Assembly: GCA_036504515.1 (NCBI GenBank)
Contig: DASXVA010000012.1
Span: forward strand, 558,001-622,000
Length of the DNA: 64,000 nucleotides
Direction: 5' to 3'
Source of the DNA: AWTP1-18 sp036504515
Lineage (GTDB): Bacteria; Pseudomonadota; Gammaproteobacteria; Burkholderiales; Rhodocyclaceae
Shown: positions 53,897 through 63,529 of the stretch, piece after piece
How the letters are laid out: each line of letters begins with the position of its first letter
Numbering within the stretch: position 1 is the stretch's first letter
Translations under genes and position numbers: made by a program
Notes under the pieces: model-generated
The model's input: the letters and a program-made list of their open reading frames with translations, nothing else
Databases searched by the model: none
What the model was told of the DNA's origin: nothing

Positions 53897-56101
53897 ATGG
53901 AAATTAAGGTCAACTTTCTCGACAAGCTTCGTCTTGAGGCCAAGTTCGATGACTTCACGGTAATCGCCGATCAGCCGATCCGCTACAAGGGCGATGGCTC
54001 GGCACCGGGTCCCTTCGATTACTTTCTGGCTTCATCGGCTTTGTGTGCGGCTTACTTCGTGAAGTTGTACTGCGAAACCCGCAACATCCCCACCGACAAC
54101 ATTCGCCTGTCCCAGAACAATATTGTTGATCCGGAAAACCGCTACCAGCAGACGCTTCAGATTCAAGTCGAACTGCCGGCGGATATTTCCGCCAAAGACC
54201 GTCAGGGAATTTTGCGATCCATCGACCGTTGCACGGTAAAGAAGGTGGTGCAGACTGGGCCCGAGTTTGTGATTGAGGAAGTCGAAAATTTAGATGCCAA
54301 TGCCCAGGCCTTGCTGACGCTGAATCCGGATTCAAAGGCGAGCACCTATATCGCTGGCAAGGATCTGCCCCTTGAGCAAACCATCGCCAATATGTCGGGC
54401 ATTCTGGCGGGCTTGGGTATCAAGATTGAAATCGCGTCCTGGCGCAACATCGTTCCCAATGTGTGGTCGCTGCACATCCGCGATGCCCACTCGCCCATGT
54501 GTTTTACCAATGGCAAGGGTTCCACCAAGGAAAGCGCCTTGGCTTCGGCCCTGGGCGAATTCATCGAGCGGGCGAATTGCAACCACTTCTACAACGACCA
54601 GTTCTGGGGAGAGGACATCGCGAATGCGGCTTTTGTGCACTACCCGGACGAGCGCTGGTTCAAGCCGGGCCGCAAGGATGCTCTACCGCCTGAAATTCTC
54701 GACGAGTACTGCCTGCAGATTTACAACCCCGATGGCGAGTTGCGGGGTTCCCATCTGGTGGACACCAACTCCGGCAATGGGGCGCGCGGCATCTGTTCCC
54801 TGCCCTATGTGCGCCAGTCCGATGGCGAGGTGGTGTACTTCCCCTCCAACCTGATCGACAACCTGTTTCTTAGCAATGGCATGAGTGCCGGCAACACCCT
54901 GGCCGAAGCCCAGGTGCAATGTCTGTCGGAAATTTTCGAACGGGCGGTAAAGCGCGAAATTCTGGAAGGTGAAATCGCACTGCCGGACGTGCCCGCCGAA
55001 GTGCTGGCGAAATACCCCGGCATTCTGGCCGGGATTCAGGGGCTGGAAGAGCAAGGCTTTCCGGTGCTGGTGAAAGATGCGTCCCTGGGTGGGGAGTATC
55101 CGGTGATGTGCGTCACCCTGATGAACCCGCGTACCGGCGGCGTGTTTGCCTCCTTCGGCGCCCACCCCAGCTTTGAGGTGGCGCTGGAACGCAGTCTGAC
55201 CGAGTTGCTGCAGGGGCGCAGTTTTGAAGGCCTGAACGATTTACCTCGGCCCACCTTTGAAAGCAACGCTGTGACCGAGCCGAACAATTTCGTCGAACAT
55301 TTCATCGATTCCAGCGGCGTCGTGTCCTGGCGCTTTTTCAGCGCCAAGGCCGATTACGATTTTGTCGAGTGGGACTTTTCCGGCCAGGGTGAAAACTCCA
55401 ATGCCGACGAAGCTGCAACCCTGTTCGGCATTCTCGAAGGACTGGGTAAAGAAGTGTACATGGCGGTGTATGACCAACTTGGCGCAACAGCCTGCCGCAT
55501 CCTGGTGCCGGATTATTCGGAAGTCTATCCAGTGGAGGACTTGGTCTGGGACAACACCAACAAGGCCCTGTTGTTCCGCGCTGACATTCTGAACCTGCAT
55601 CGCCTCGACGATGCCAGCCTGCAAGCCCTGCTGGAACGGCTGGAAGACAGTGAGCTGGATGACTACACCGACATCATCACCTTGATCGGCATCGAGTTTG
55701 ACGAAAACACGGCCTGGGGCCAGCTAACAATTCTGGAACTGAAGCTGCTGATCAATCTCGCCTTGAAGCAATTCGAAGCTGCCCACGAACTGGTGGGCAC
55801 CTTCCTCCAATACAACGAAAACACGGCCGAGCGCGGCTTGTTCTATCAAGCCCTGAATGTGGTGCTGGAAGTACTGCTGGACGACGACCTGGAATTGGCC
55901 GATTACGAGGCCAACTTCCGCCGGATGTTCGGCGACCCACGGATGAATGCAGTGATGGGGTCGGTGGACGGCTCTGTGCGCTTCTTTGGCTTAACGCCCA
56001 CGAGCATGAAACTGGAAGGGCTTGACCGGCATCAGCGCCTGATCGACAGCTACCAAAAACTGCACCGGGCCCGAGCCAAGGTGGCGAACTTAACCAAGTA
56101 A
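53897..56101 (+). CDS. OsmC-YcaO fusion protein
   Basis: 734 residues. The N-terminal 145 residues are OsmC-like (MEIKVNFLDKLRLEAKF, PGPFDYFLASSALCAAYFVK). The rest matches YcaO as in E. coli (586 residues, S12 methylthiotransferase accessory factor): ALASALGEFIERANCNHFYND, GNTLAEAQVQCLSEIFERAV, ATP-binding and Mg residues in the ERAVKREI and SFEVALERSLTELLQGR helices. YcaO enzymes activate backbone amides with ATP; this group assists ribosomal protein S12 modification. Fusion to an OsmC domain is the known long form. Stands alone after the cassette array. Confidence 0.9.
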   Translation: MEIKVNFLDKLRLEAKFDDFTVIADQPIRYKGDGSAPGPFDYFLASSALCAAYFVKLYCETRNIPTDNIRLSQNNIVDPENRYQQTLQIQVELPADISAKDRQGILRSIDRCTVKKVVQTGPEFVIEEVENLDANAQALLTLNPDSKASTYIAGKDLPLEQTIANMSGILAGLGIKIEIASWRNIVPNVWSLHIRDAHSPMCFTNGKGSTKESALASALGEFIERANCNHFYNDQFWGEDIANAAFVHYPDERWFKPGRKDALPPEILDEYCLQIYNPDGELRGSHLVDTNSGNGARGICSLPYVRQSDGEVVYFPSNLIDNLFLSNGMSAGNTLAEAQVQCLSEIFERAVKREILEGEIALPDVPAEVLAKYPGILAGIQGLEEQGFPVLVKDASLGGEYPVMCVTLMNPRTGGVFASFGAHPSFEVALERSLTELLQGRSFEGLNDLPRPTFESNAVTEPNNFVEHFIDSSGVVSWRFFSAKADYDFVEWDFSGQGENSNADEAATLFGILEGLGKEVYMAVYDQLGATACRILVPDYSEVYPVEDLVWDNTNKALLFRADILNLHRLDDASLQALLERLEDSELDDYTDIITLIGIEFDENTAWGQLTILELKLLINLALKQFEAAHELVGTFLQYNENTAERGLFYQALNVVLEVLLDDDLELADYEANFRRMFGDPRMNAVMGSVDGSVRFFGLTPTSMKLEGLDRHQRLIDSYQKLHRARAKVANLTK

Positions 56102-56324
56102 AGCAACTAGGACAAAGGGGCCCAGAAACCCGCCAGCGTGGCTATCGGCACGACGCGCTTGCCACTATAGCCCCGGAATCCCTTCGGGCTAATGCGTGGG
56201 GTGCTGCATTTGAAGGACGGCCCGCGCTGTGGTACAAAGTGGGTCGATTCGGCTGCCTTCGCCGCCTCAGTCAGCGCGGGGCACACCGGACTTTTCGGAA
56301 CACTCACGCACGCCTCGTATCACC

Positions 56325-57557
56325 ATGCCCAAGATTTCCATCGACCGCCTGCGCCCCGGCGTTTTCATTTCGCTCGAAGGCATCGGGTGGATGGAGCACC
56401 CTTTTGTGCTCAACCGTTTTCGCATCTCGTCCCCCGACCAGATCGGTGCCCTGCGGCGCATGGGACTGACCGAGATCACCTGGGACCCGGCCAAGAGCAC
56501 GGTGCAGCCCCTGGCGGATACGGTGCCGGCCGAGCCGGAGATCGACTTCGGCGCAGGCGCCCTCGAAGCCTTACTCAACGGCAAGAAAGATCGCGCCGCC
56601 AGGGTGCGTACCCAGCGCGACATGCTGGCGCGTTGTGCCCGCCTGTTCGACCAGGAAACCGCGACCATCCGCCAACTCATCACTGACCTGGGGCCACGGC
56701 CTAACGAAGCCCACGCAAAGGCGAGCGCCATGGTCGACGGTGTGGTTGGTGGTCTGCTGCGCGCCCCCAGCGTGGCAGTGCATCTGGTCAATAGCAAATC
56801 CCACGAAAGCGGCCTGCCGAATCACGCCATGAACGTGATGGTGCTCTCGCTCCTGATCGGCAAGACGCTCGGCCTGAGCGAAGAGGAAATGAAGCCCCTC
56901 GGCCTGGGTGCGATGTTCCATGATGTGGGGCTGTCCGACGTGCCCTCCCGGGTGCGCATGAATCCCAACCGCAATGCCAGCGAGGAACAGTTCTATCGCG
57001 GCCACACCGGCTTTGGCATCAAGAACGTGGCAGGCATCCGCGACATCGACACCGCCGTGCGCAACATCATCGCCTGCCATCACGAGCGTTGGGACGGCAA
57101 GGGCTACCCGAATGCACTGGCGGGCGCGAAGATTCCCAAACTGGCCCGGGTGGTGGCCATTGCCAACCGCTACGACAACCTGTGCAACCCCCTCGACACC
57201 AAGCCCGCCAGGGCCCCCGTCGAAGCCGTGGCGAGCATGTTCAAGGACGAAGGCGGATTCGACCCCGAATTTCTACGGGCATTTGTGAAGGCGCTGGGCG
57301 TATATCCACCGGGCACTTTCGTCAATCTGTCGGATGGCAGCGTCGGTCTGGTGGTCGAGACCAACACCCGCGAACTGCTGCGCCCGCTGCTGATGATCTA
57401 CGACGCCAGCGTGCCCCGCGAAGAAGCCCTGCTGCTGGACCTGAACGAGGCCGACGCCAAGATTGAAAGCGCCGCCAATCCAGCAGATTTGCCGCGGGAG
57501 GTGATTGAGTACCTGGCACCGCAAGGACGGGTTGATTTTTATTTGAGTCCTTCCTGA
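56325..57557 (+). CDS. HD-GYP domain c-di-GMP phosphodiesterase
   Basis: 410 residues from ATG 56325. An N-terminal DUF3391-like part (PKISIDRLRPGVFISLEGI, HPFVLNRFRI), then the HD-GYP domain (about 165-340): GAMFHDVGLSDVP for the HD pair and CHHERWDGKGYPNAL for the HHExxDGxGYP motif. Active-site histidines and aspartates look intact, so it should hydrolyse c-di-GMP to GMP. The fourth c-di-GMP turnover gene in the window. A GC-rich terminator follows at 57617. Confidence 0.92.
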   Translation: MPKISIDRLRPGVFISLEGIGWMEHPFVLNRFRISSPDQIGALRRMGLTEITWDPAKSTVQPLADTVPAEPEIDFGAGALEALLNGKKDRAARVRTQRDMLARCARLFDQETATIRQLITDLGPRPNEAHAKASAMVDGVVGGLLRAPSVAVHLVNSKSHESGLPNHAMNVMVLSLLIGKTLGLSEEEMKPLGLGAMFHDVGLSDVPSRVRMNPNRNASEEQFYRGHTGFGIKNVAGIRDIDTAVRNIIACHHERWDGKGYPNALAGAKIPKLARVVAIANRYDNLCNPLDTKPARAPVEAVASMFKDEGGFDPEFLRAFVKALGVYPPGTFVNLSDGSVGLVVETNTRELLRPLLMIYDASVPREEALLLDLNEADAKIESAANPADLPREVIEYLAPQGRVDFYLSPS

Positions 57558-57616
57558 TGACAAAACTCTGCCCTGGCCGCATCGGAGATTTATAGGTCTG
57601 CGTAGATCGTCAAAAA

Positions 57617-57648
57617 ATAAAAAGCCCGGTTACCGCCGGGCTTTTTAT
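57617..57648. terminator. Bidirectional terminator
   Basis: ATAAAAAGCCCGG / CCGGGCTTTTTAT stem with a six-base loop, T-rich on either strand. Serves the HD-GYP gene and the convergent fdhE gene. Confidence 0.9.
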
Positions 57649-57696
57649 TTCGCAACACCAGATAGTCACCGCACGGCGCTCATTGATCAATGTAGC

Positions 57697-58560
57697 TCAC
57701 TCACCCTGAAGCAAAAACGGGTTGATGCCTATCCGCTGATAGCCTTCTTCGCCCACCAGCAGATCAAGCCCGAGGGAGGCGAGATCGTCGGCCACCGCAT
57801 CGACACCCGGCGCCTTGTCGGCCAGTAGCAGCTTGAGATAACTGTGGCAGTGGTCGCAGGTTTCTGCCCGGGCGGGGCCGTCCTGACTCTCGATGAAACG
57901 GTAGCTCACATTGCTGCCATCACCGCAGGCCACACAGGCAGCGCGGACGTGATGCCAGGCGGTGTTGCATTGACCACAGTGGAGATAGCGCAGACCGCTG
58001 GCCTTGCCGACATGGTGGATGCCGGCGACAGGGGCGCTGCCGCAGACCGGACAGGTATGGGCAGTGGCCGGGGCATGAATGTCTTCAGCATTGAGACTTG
58101 CCGCGTGGCGGGTCCAGGCGACTTGTTGCGCGGCGACGATGAAAGGAGCCAGTTGCAGATCGCCTGCTTCCGCTTGTCCCGCTTCCAACCGTTCGGCCAG
58201 GGGCAGCAGCACATCATCCCCCGCCGTACTCAGGATGTTGACGGCGGTCAGGATGGGCAGGGGCAGATGGTTTGCCAGTAGCGCATCAAGAATCGCCCTC
58301 AGGTCCTGACGCCATTGTTCTTCCGGCGTGGCGGCAGCTTCAAGATTTTGCTCGGCGACTTTTTGCTGGGCATCGCTCAGGCTGGCGATAAAGGCAATCC
58401 ATTCGTTCAGGCTGCTGCCGGGTACCAACTGGTGCAGACGTTCGGCCCGCAAACCGAAAATCCTGGCGAAGTCCGGCAGGCGCAGGGGGGAAGGAGATTG
58501 GCCGGGTACCAAGCCGGCTTCGGCCATGGCGATCTCGTTATCGGAATTGATTGCATGCAT
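57697..58560 (-). CDS. fdhE: Formate dehydrogenase accessory protein FdhE
   Basis: 287 residues from ATG 58560 (MHAINSDNEI; a second in-frame ATG 33 bases on is possible). The C-terminal half carries four CxxC zinc/iron-ribbon pairs: CPVCGSAP, HCGQCNTAW, CVACGD and CDHCHSYL, and the LLVGEEGYQRIGINPFL ending. FdhE is needed for formate dehydrogenase maturation. Divergent from fdhA, with a shared control region. Confidence 0.93.
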   Translation of the reverse strand: MHAINSDNEIAMAEAGLVPGQSPSPLRLPDFARIFGLRAERLHQLVPGSSLNEWIAFIASLSDAQQKVAEQNLEAAATPEEQWRQDLRAILDALLANHLPLPILTAVNILSTAGDDVLLPLAERLEAGQAEAGDLQLAPFIVAAQQVAWTRHAASLNAEDIHAPATAHTCPVCGSAPVAGIHHVGKASGLRYLHCGQCNTAWHHVRAACVACGDGSNVSYRFIESQDGPARAETCDHCHSYLKLLLADKAPGVDAVADDLASLGLDLLVGEEGYQRIGINPFLLQGE

Positions 58561-58744
58561 GGTGGGGCGTGTCCAGCGGAGAAAGTTCTTCTTCAAACAG
58601 AAGCCCGGCAGCCAAGGGCTGCGTTGGGCGAAAGGCAATGTATCGCAAGAAGCGTGCGGCCTGCAGCGCCTTGGAGGCAATCGGCAAAAAGCAGGGCCGG
58701 TGCGGCATTGCAGCGCAACGACAAGACTTATCCCTTTAAGGAAA

Positions 58745-58851
58745 TGGGTCATTCTGTCCTTTCTGCCGGGACAGAATGACCCACATATTTCTATGCCTTT
58801 AGGCAAAGCCACGGAATTGACAGGGTTTTCCTCCGTGGCATGAAACCTGCC
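58745..58851 (+). promoter_or_regulatory. Divergent fdh control region: 15-bp inverted repeat and sigma-54-like promoter
   Basis: GGGTCATTCTGTCC (58746-58759) and its exact reverse complement (58769-58782), 15-bp arms if the flanking T/A is counted, are separated by nine bases. About 70 bases downstream, TGGCAT-N5-CTGCC (58836-58851) has -24/-12 spacing although the -12 begins with C. The palindrome is in the right place for a bacterial enhancer-binding activator. The gap from 58561 to 58936 holds no gene. Confidence 0.55.
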
Positions 58852-58936
58852 CGTGAAACGCCATACGAAGCGGCCCGGCACTGCCCCATTTGCAGATGCC
58901 CCGGCCAAAGACGTCACCGCTTCCCTAGGAGGATTC

Positions 58937-61900
58937 ATGCAAGTTACACGGCGGCAGTTTTTCAAGATCACGACCGCAAGCGTTTCCGCTTCCGGCCTGA
59001 CCCTGCTGGGCCTTTCCCCGGCAACAGCCCTGGCCGAGGTGCGCCAGTACAAGCTGGCCCGGGCCAAGGAAATCCGCAACACCTGTCCTTACTGTTCCGT
59101 CGGCTGCGGCGTACTGATGTACAGCCTGGGCGACGGCGCCAAGAACGCCAAGGCCGAGATCATCCACATCGAGGGCGACCCGGACCACCCCGTCAGCCGC
59201 GGCTCCCTGTGCCCCAAGGGCGCAGGCCTGCTGGACTTCATCCACAGCCCCAACCGGCTCAAGTATCCCGAAGTGCGGGAAGCGGGCAGCAGCGAATGGA
59301 AGCGCATCTCCTGGCATGAGGCCGTGGAGCGTATTGCCAAGCACATGAAGGCCGACCGGGACGCCAACATCATCGCCAAGAACGCTGACGGTGTGCCTGT
59401 GAACCGCTGGCTGTCCACCGCCATGCTGACTGCTTCGGCTTCGTCCAACGAAACCGGCATCCTCACCCAGAAATTCATGCGCTCCCTCGGCATCGTCGGC
59501 ACCGACGCCCAGGCCCGGGTCTGCCACGGCCCCACAGTGTCGGCCCTGGCCTCGACCTTTGGTCGCGGCGCCATGACCAACACATGGGTAGACATCAAGA
59601 ACGCCGACTTCATCCTGATCATGGGTGGCAACCCCGCCGAAGCCCACCCGGTGGGTTTCAAGTGGGCCATCGAAGCCAAGAAAAAGGGCGCCCACATCGT
59701 GGTGGTGGACCCGCGCTTCAACCGCTCGGCAGCAGTGGCCGACGAATACGTGCCGATCCGCGCCGGCTCCGACATTGTTTTCCTGGGCGGCATCATCAAC
59801 TGGCTGATCGCCAACGACAAGATTCAGTGGGACTACGTCAAGGCTTTCACCAACGCCAGCTACATCGTCAATGAAGGTTTCCATTTCGACGAAGGCCTGT
59901 TCTCCGGCTTTGACGAAAGCAAGGGCAAGTACGACCGCGCCACCTGGAGCTACGAGCTTGATGCCAAGGGCAACGCCAAGACCGATCCGAGCCTGAAGCA
60001 CCCCTGCTGCGTGTGGAACCTGATGAAGGACCACTACGCCCGCTACACCCCCGAGGTGGTGACGGACATCACCGGCAGCCCGAAGGAAGGCTTCCTCTCG
60101 GTGTGCAAGTACCTGGGCGAAACCAGTACCGCCACCAAGGTCGGTACCATCCTCTACGCCCTGGGCTGGACGCAACACACGGTGGGTGCCCAGAACATTC
60201 GCACCATGGCCATGATCCAGCTTCTGCTGGGCAACATCGGTATGGCCGGCGGCGGCGTCAATGCCCTGCGCGGCCACTCCAACATTCAAGGTCTGTCCGA
60301 TCTGGGCCTGCTGTCCACCAGCCTGCCCGGCTACCTGACCCTGCCCAACGAAAAAGCCCACGGCACCTTCGCCGACTATCTGGAGAAGAACACGCCCAAG
60401 GCGCTGCAACCGGGCCAACTCAACTACTGGAGCAACACGCCCAAGTTCTTCGTCAGCCTGCTCAAGTGGTTCTGGGGCGACAAGGCCACCAAGGAAAACA
60501 ACTGGGGCTACGACTGGCTGCCCAAGTGGGACAAGATGTACGACGTGCTGCAGGTGATGGACCTGATGCACCAGGGCAAGGTGAACGGTTTCATCGTGCA
60601 GGGCTTCAACCCCCTGACCTCCCTGCCCGATGCGAAGAAGACCACCGCCAGTTTTTCCAAGCTCAAGTACATGGTGGTGATCGACCCCATCACCACAGAG
60701 ACTTCCAGCTTCTGGCGTAACCACGGCGAAAGCAACGACGTGGATACCGCCAGCATCAAGACCGAAGTGTTCCGCCTACCCTCCACCTGCTTTGCCGAGG
60801 AAGACGGCGCCATCGTCAACTCCTCCCGTTGGTTGCAGTGGCACTTCAAGGGAGCCGATGCTCCCGGCGAAGCCAAGAGCGATCAGGAAATCATCGCCGA
60901 GCTGTTCACAGCCCTGCGCAAGCTCTATCAGGACGAAGGCGGAGCCGTGGCCGAGCCCATCCTCAACCTGTCCTGGCCCTACAAAAACCCCATGGAGCCG
61001 ACGCCGGAAGAACTGGCGAAGGAACTCAATGGTCGCGCTTTGGCGGACATTCCCGACCCCAAGAATCCCGGCCAGTTCCTGGTCAAGAAGGGCGAGCAGA
61101 TTCCCGGTTTCGCCGTGCTGCAGGACGATGGTTCCACCATGAGTGCCTGCTGGATCTTTGCCGGTAGCTGGACCCAGGCCGGCAACCAGATGGCCCGCCG
61201 CGATAACAGCGATACAGGGCTGGGCAACACTCCGGGCTGGGCCTGGGCCTGGCCGGCCAACCGCCGCATCATCTACAACCGCGCCTCCTGCGACGCCGCC
61301 GGCAAGCCCTGGGATCCGAAGCGCAAGCTGATCGCTTGGAACGGCGAAAAGTGGGCCGGGGCCGATGTGCCCGACTTCAAGGTGGACTCCGCCCCCGCCG
61401 ATGGCATGAACCCCTTCATCATGAATCCCGAAGGGGTCGGTCGTCTGTTCTGTGTGGACAAGCTGGTGGACGGTCCTTTCCCCGAACACTACGAGCCCAT
61501 GGAAAGCCCCATCGGCACCAACCCGCTGCACCCCAAGGTGATTACCAGCCCGGCGGTGCGCATCTTCAAGGCGGACAAGGATCGCCTCGGTAGCCACAAG
61601 GATTTCCCCTACGTGGGCACCACCTACCGCCTGACGGAACACTTCCAGTTCTGGACCAAGAATGTGCGCCTCAACGCCATTGCCCAGCCAGAGCAGTTCA
61701 TCGAAGTGGGCGAAACCCTGGCGGCGGAAAAAGGCATCAAGGCCGGCGACTGGGTCAAGGTCAGTTCCAACCGGGGCTACATCAAGGCCAAGGCCGTGGT
61801 GACCAAGCGCATCCGCGCCCTCACCGTCAATAAACAGACCGTACACCAGATCGGCATTCCCCTGCATTGGGGCTGGGAGACCGTAGCCAAGAAGGGCTTC

Positions 61901-61990
61901 CTCTCCAACAACCTGCCGCCGGCCGTGGGCGACTGCAATACGCAGACGCCGGAATACAAGGCCTTCCTGGTGAACATTGAAAAGATCTGA
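58937..61990 (+). CDS. fdhA: Formate dehydrogenase catalytic subunit (Cys-type)
   Basis: 1017 residues from ATG 58937 (GGAGGA upstream). Twin-arginine signal TRRQFFKIT with hydrophobic stretch, then a 4Fe-4S motif NTCPYCSVGCGVLMY and the molybdopterin-binding region. At residue 196, exactly where E. coli FdnG has selenocysteine, the codon is TGC: DAQARVCHGPTVSAL. So it needs no selenium. The long MoCo-domain pattern is otherwise that of FdnG/FdhA: GRGAMTNTWVDIKNADFI. Periplasmic, oxidising formate and feeding quinone through the B and C subunits. Confidence 0.96.
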   Translation: MQVTRRQFFKITTASVSASGLTLLGLSPATALAEVRQYKLARAKEIRNTCPYCSVGCGVLMYSLGDGAKNAKAEIIHIEGDPDHPVSRGSLCPKGAGLLDFIHSPNRLKYPEVREAGSSEWKRISWHEAVERIAKHMKADRDANIIAKNADGVPVNRWLSTAMLTASASSNETGILTQKFMRSLGIVGTDAQARVCHGPTVSALASTFGRGAMTNTWVDIKNADFILIMGGNPAEAHPVGFKWAIEAKKKGAHIVVVDPRFNRSAAVADEYVPIRAGSDIVFLGGIINWLIANDKIQWDYVKAFTNASYIVNEGFHFDEGLFSGFDESKGKYDRATWSYELDAKGNAKTDPSLKHPCCVWNLMKDHYARYTPEVVTDITGSPKEGFLSVCKYLGETSTATKVGTILYALGWTQHTVGAQNIRTMAMIQLLLGNIGMAGGGVNALRGHSNIQGLSDLGLLSTSLPGYLTLPNEKAHGTFADYLEKNTPKALQPGQLNYWSNTPKFFVSLLKWFWGDKATKENNWGYDWLPKWDKMYDVLQVMDLMHQGKVNGFIVQGFNPLTSLPDAKKTTASFSKLKYMVVIDPITTETSSFWRNHGESNDVDTASIKTEVFRLPSTCFAEEDGAIVNSSRWLQWHFKGADAPGEAKSDQEIIAELFTALRKLYQDEGGAVAEPILNLSWPYKNPMEPTPEELAKELNGRALADIPDPKNPGQFLVKKGEQIPGFAVLQDDGSTMSACWIFAGSWTQAGNQMARRDNSDTGLGNTPGWAWAWPANRRIIYNRASCDAAGKPWDPKRKLIAWNGEKWAGADVPDFKVDSAPADGMNPFIMNPEGVGRLFCVDKLVDGPFPEHYEPMESPIGTNPLHPKVITSPAVRIFKADKDRLGSHKDFPYVGTTYRLTEHFQFWTKNVRLNAIAQPEQFIEVGETLAAEKGIKAGDWVKVSSNRGYIKAKAVVTKRIRALTVNKQTVHQIGIPLHWGWETVAKKGFLSNNLPPAVGDCNTQTPEYKAFLVNIEKI

Positions 61991-61998
61991 GGCACGAC

Positions 61999-62883
61999 AT
62001 GGCTCTGCATTCCCTCGACATCCTGCGCCGCTCCGCCACCACCACGCCCGCCCCCCAGGCGCGCAACCCCATGGAAGTGGCCAAGCTCATCGACGTTTCC
62101 ATCTGCATCGGCTGCAAGGCCTGTCAGGTGGCCTGCTCTGAATGGAACGAACTGCGGGAGGAAGTCGGTTCCTGCGTCGGCGTTTACGACAACCCCACCG
62201 ACCTTTCCGCCCAGGCCTGGACGGTGATGCGCTTCAATGAAGTGGAAGAAAACGGCAAGCTGGAATGGCTGATCCGCAAGGACGGCTGCATGCACTGCGC
62301 CGACCCCGGCTGCCTCAAGGCCTGCCCTTCCCCCGGCGCCATCATCCAGTACAAGAACGGCATCGTGGACTTCCACGAAGAGAACTGCATCGGCTGCGGC
62401 TACTGCGTCACCGGCTGCCCTTTCAACGTGCCCCGCATCTCCAAGGACGACGGCAAGGCCTACAAGTGCTCCCTCTGTTCCGACCGGGTTGCGGTCGGCC
62501 AGGAGCCGGCCTGCGTGAAGACCTGCCCCACCGGCGCCATCCAGTTCGGTTCCAAGGAAGACATGATCGACGTGGCCAACACCCGCGTGGCCGACCTGAA
62601 GAAGCGCGGCTACGACCAGGCCGGCCTCTACAACCCGGAAGGGGTTGGCGGCACCCATGTCATGTACGTGCTGCACCACGCCGACCGGCCCGAGCTGTAC
62701 AACGGCCTGCCGGTGAATCCCACCATCAGCGCCCTGGTGGGTTTGTGGAAGGGCTTCGCCAAGCCCCTGGCCATGCTCTCTTTGGGCGCCCTGGCCCTGG
62801 GCAGCCTGTTCCATTACGTGACCAAGGGCCCCAACGAGGTGTCCAAGGAAACCGAGAACGAAATCGAGAAGGAGGATGCATAA
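61999..62883 (+). CDS. fdhB: Formate dehydrogenase iron-sulfur subunit FdhB
   Basis: 294 residues. Four ferredoxin-like cysteine clusters: CIGCKACQVACSEWN, CMHCADPGCLKACPSPG, CIGCGYCVTGCPFNVPR and CSLCSDRVAVGQEPACVKTCP. A C-terminal hydrophobic helix (KPLAMLSLGALALGSLFHYV) anchors it to the membrane as in FdnH. It carries electrons from FdhA to the cytochrome b subunit. Starts eight bases after fdhA. Confidence 0.96.
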   Translation: MALHSLDILRRSATTTPAPQARNPMEVAKLIDVSICIGCKACQVACSEWNELREEVGSCVGVYDNPTDLSAQAWTVMRFNEVEENGKLEWLIRKDGCMHCADPGCLKACPSPGAIIQYKNGIVDFHEENCIGCGYCVTGCPFNVPRISKDDGKAYKCSLCSDRVAVGQEPACVKTCPTGAIQFGSKEDMIDVANTRVADLKKRGYDQAGLYNPEGVGGTHVMYVLHHADRPELYNGLPVNPTISALVGLWKGFAKPLAMLSLGALALGSLFHYVTKGPNEVSKETENEIEKEDA

Positions 62884-63504
62884 ATGATCCGCGATCCCAA
62901 GGACATCAAGCGCTACAACGCCTCGGAACGGGCCAACCACTGGGTGGTGGGCATCAGCTTCATTTTGCTCGCCCTCTCCGGTCTGGCCTTTTTCCACCCG
63001 GCCTTCTTTCCCCTGACCCAGTTCTTCGGCGGCCCGGTCTGGTCCCGCATCCTGCATCCCTACATCGGTGTGCTGATGGCGACGGCCTTTATCGTAATCT
63101 TCTTTCGCTTCCGCCATCTGAACAAGGTGACGCCCATCGACATCGAATGGCTGAAGAAGGCCAAGAACATGGTGGACGGCAACGACCACGACATGCCGGA
63201 ACAGGGCAAGTACAACGGCGGTCAGAAGGTCATGTTTTGGGCCCTGGCGGGCTGCATGCTGGCCATGACCCTGTCGGGCCTGCTGATCTGGCGCGCCTGG
63301 TTCCATTTCGACATCACCCTGGTTCGCCTCGGCGCCGTGGTACACGCGGCAGCCGGCGTCACCATGATCGGTTTCATCATGGTCCACGTCTATGCCGCCA
63401 TCTGGGTCAAGGGCACCATCCGCGCCATGTGGTACGGCACGGTGACCCGAGCCTGGGCCAAGCAGCATCACCGCGGCTGGTATCGGCAGATCACGGGCAA
63501 ATAA
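62884..63504 (+). CDS. fdhC: Formate dehydrogenase cytochrome b subunit FdhC
   Basis: 206 residues, four hydrophobic helices. Family motifs include RYNASERANHWVVGISFILL near the N-terminus and a FIMVHVYAAIWVKGTIRAM segment with haem-ligand histidines; matches FdnI/cytochrome b556. Transfers electrons to the quinone pool. ATG 62884 directly follows the fdhB stop (one-base separation), so coupled. Confidence 0.95.
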   Translation: MIRDPKDIKRYNASERANHWVVGISFILLALSGLAFFHPAFFPLTQFFGGPVWSRILHPYIGVLMATAFIVIFFRFRHLNKVTPIDIEWLKKAKNMVDGNDHDMPEQGKYNGGQKVMFWALAGCMLAMTLSGLLIWRAWFHFDITLVRLGAVVHAAAGVTMIGFIMVHVYAAIWVKGTIRAMWYGTVTRAWAKQHHRGWYRQITGK

Positions 63505-63529
63505 GCCAGCGCTTGCTCACAACCACGCC

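Noticed and set aside
58925..60724. 599-residue open frame on the minus strand
   Set aside because: It is the antisense of fdhA; high G+C codon use leaves the opposite frame open. Same for 61777-63471 opposite fdhB/fdhC, 8747-10363 opposite the dehydrogenase, and 39940-41508 opposite nifK.
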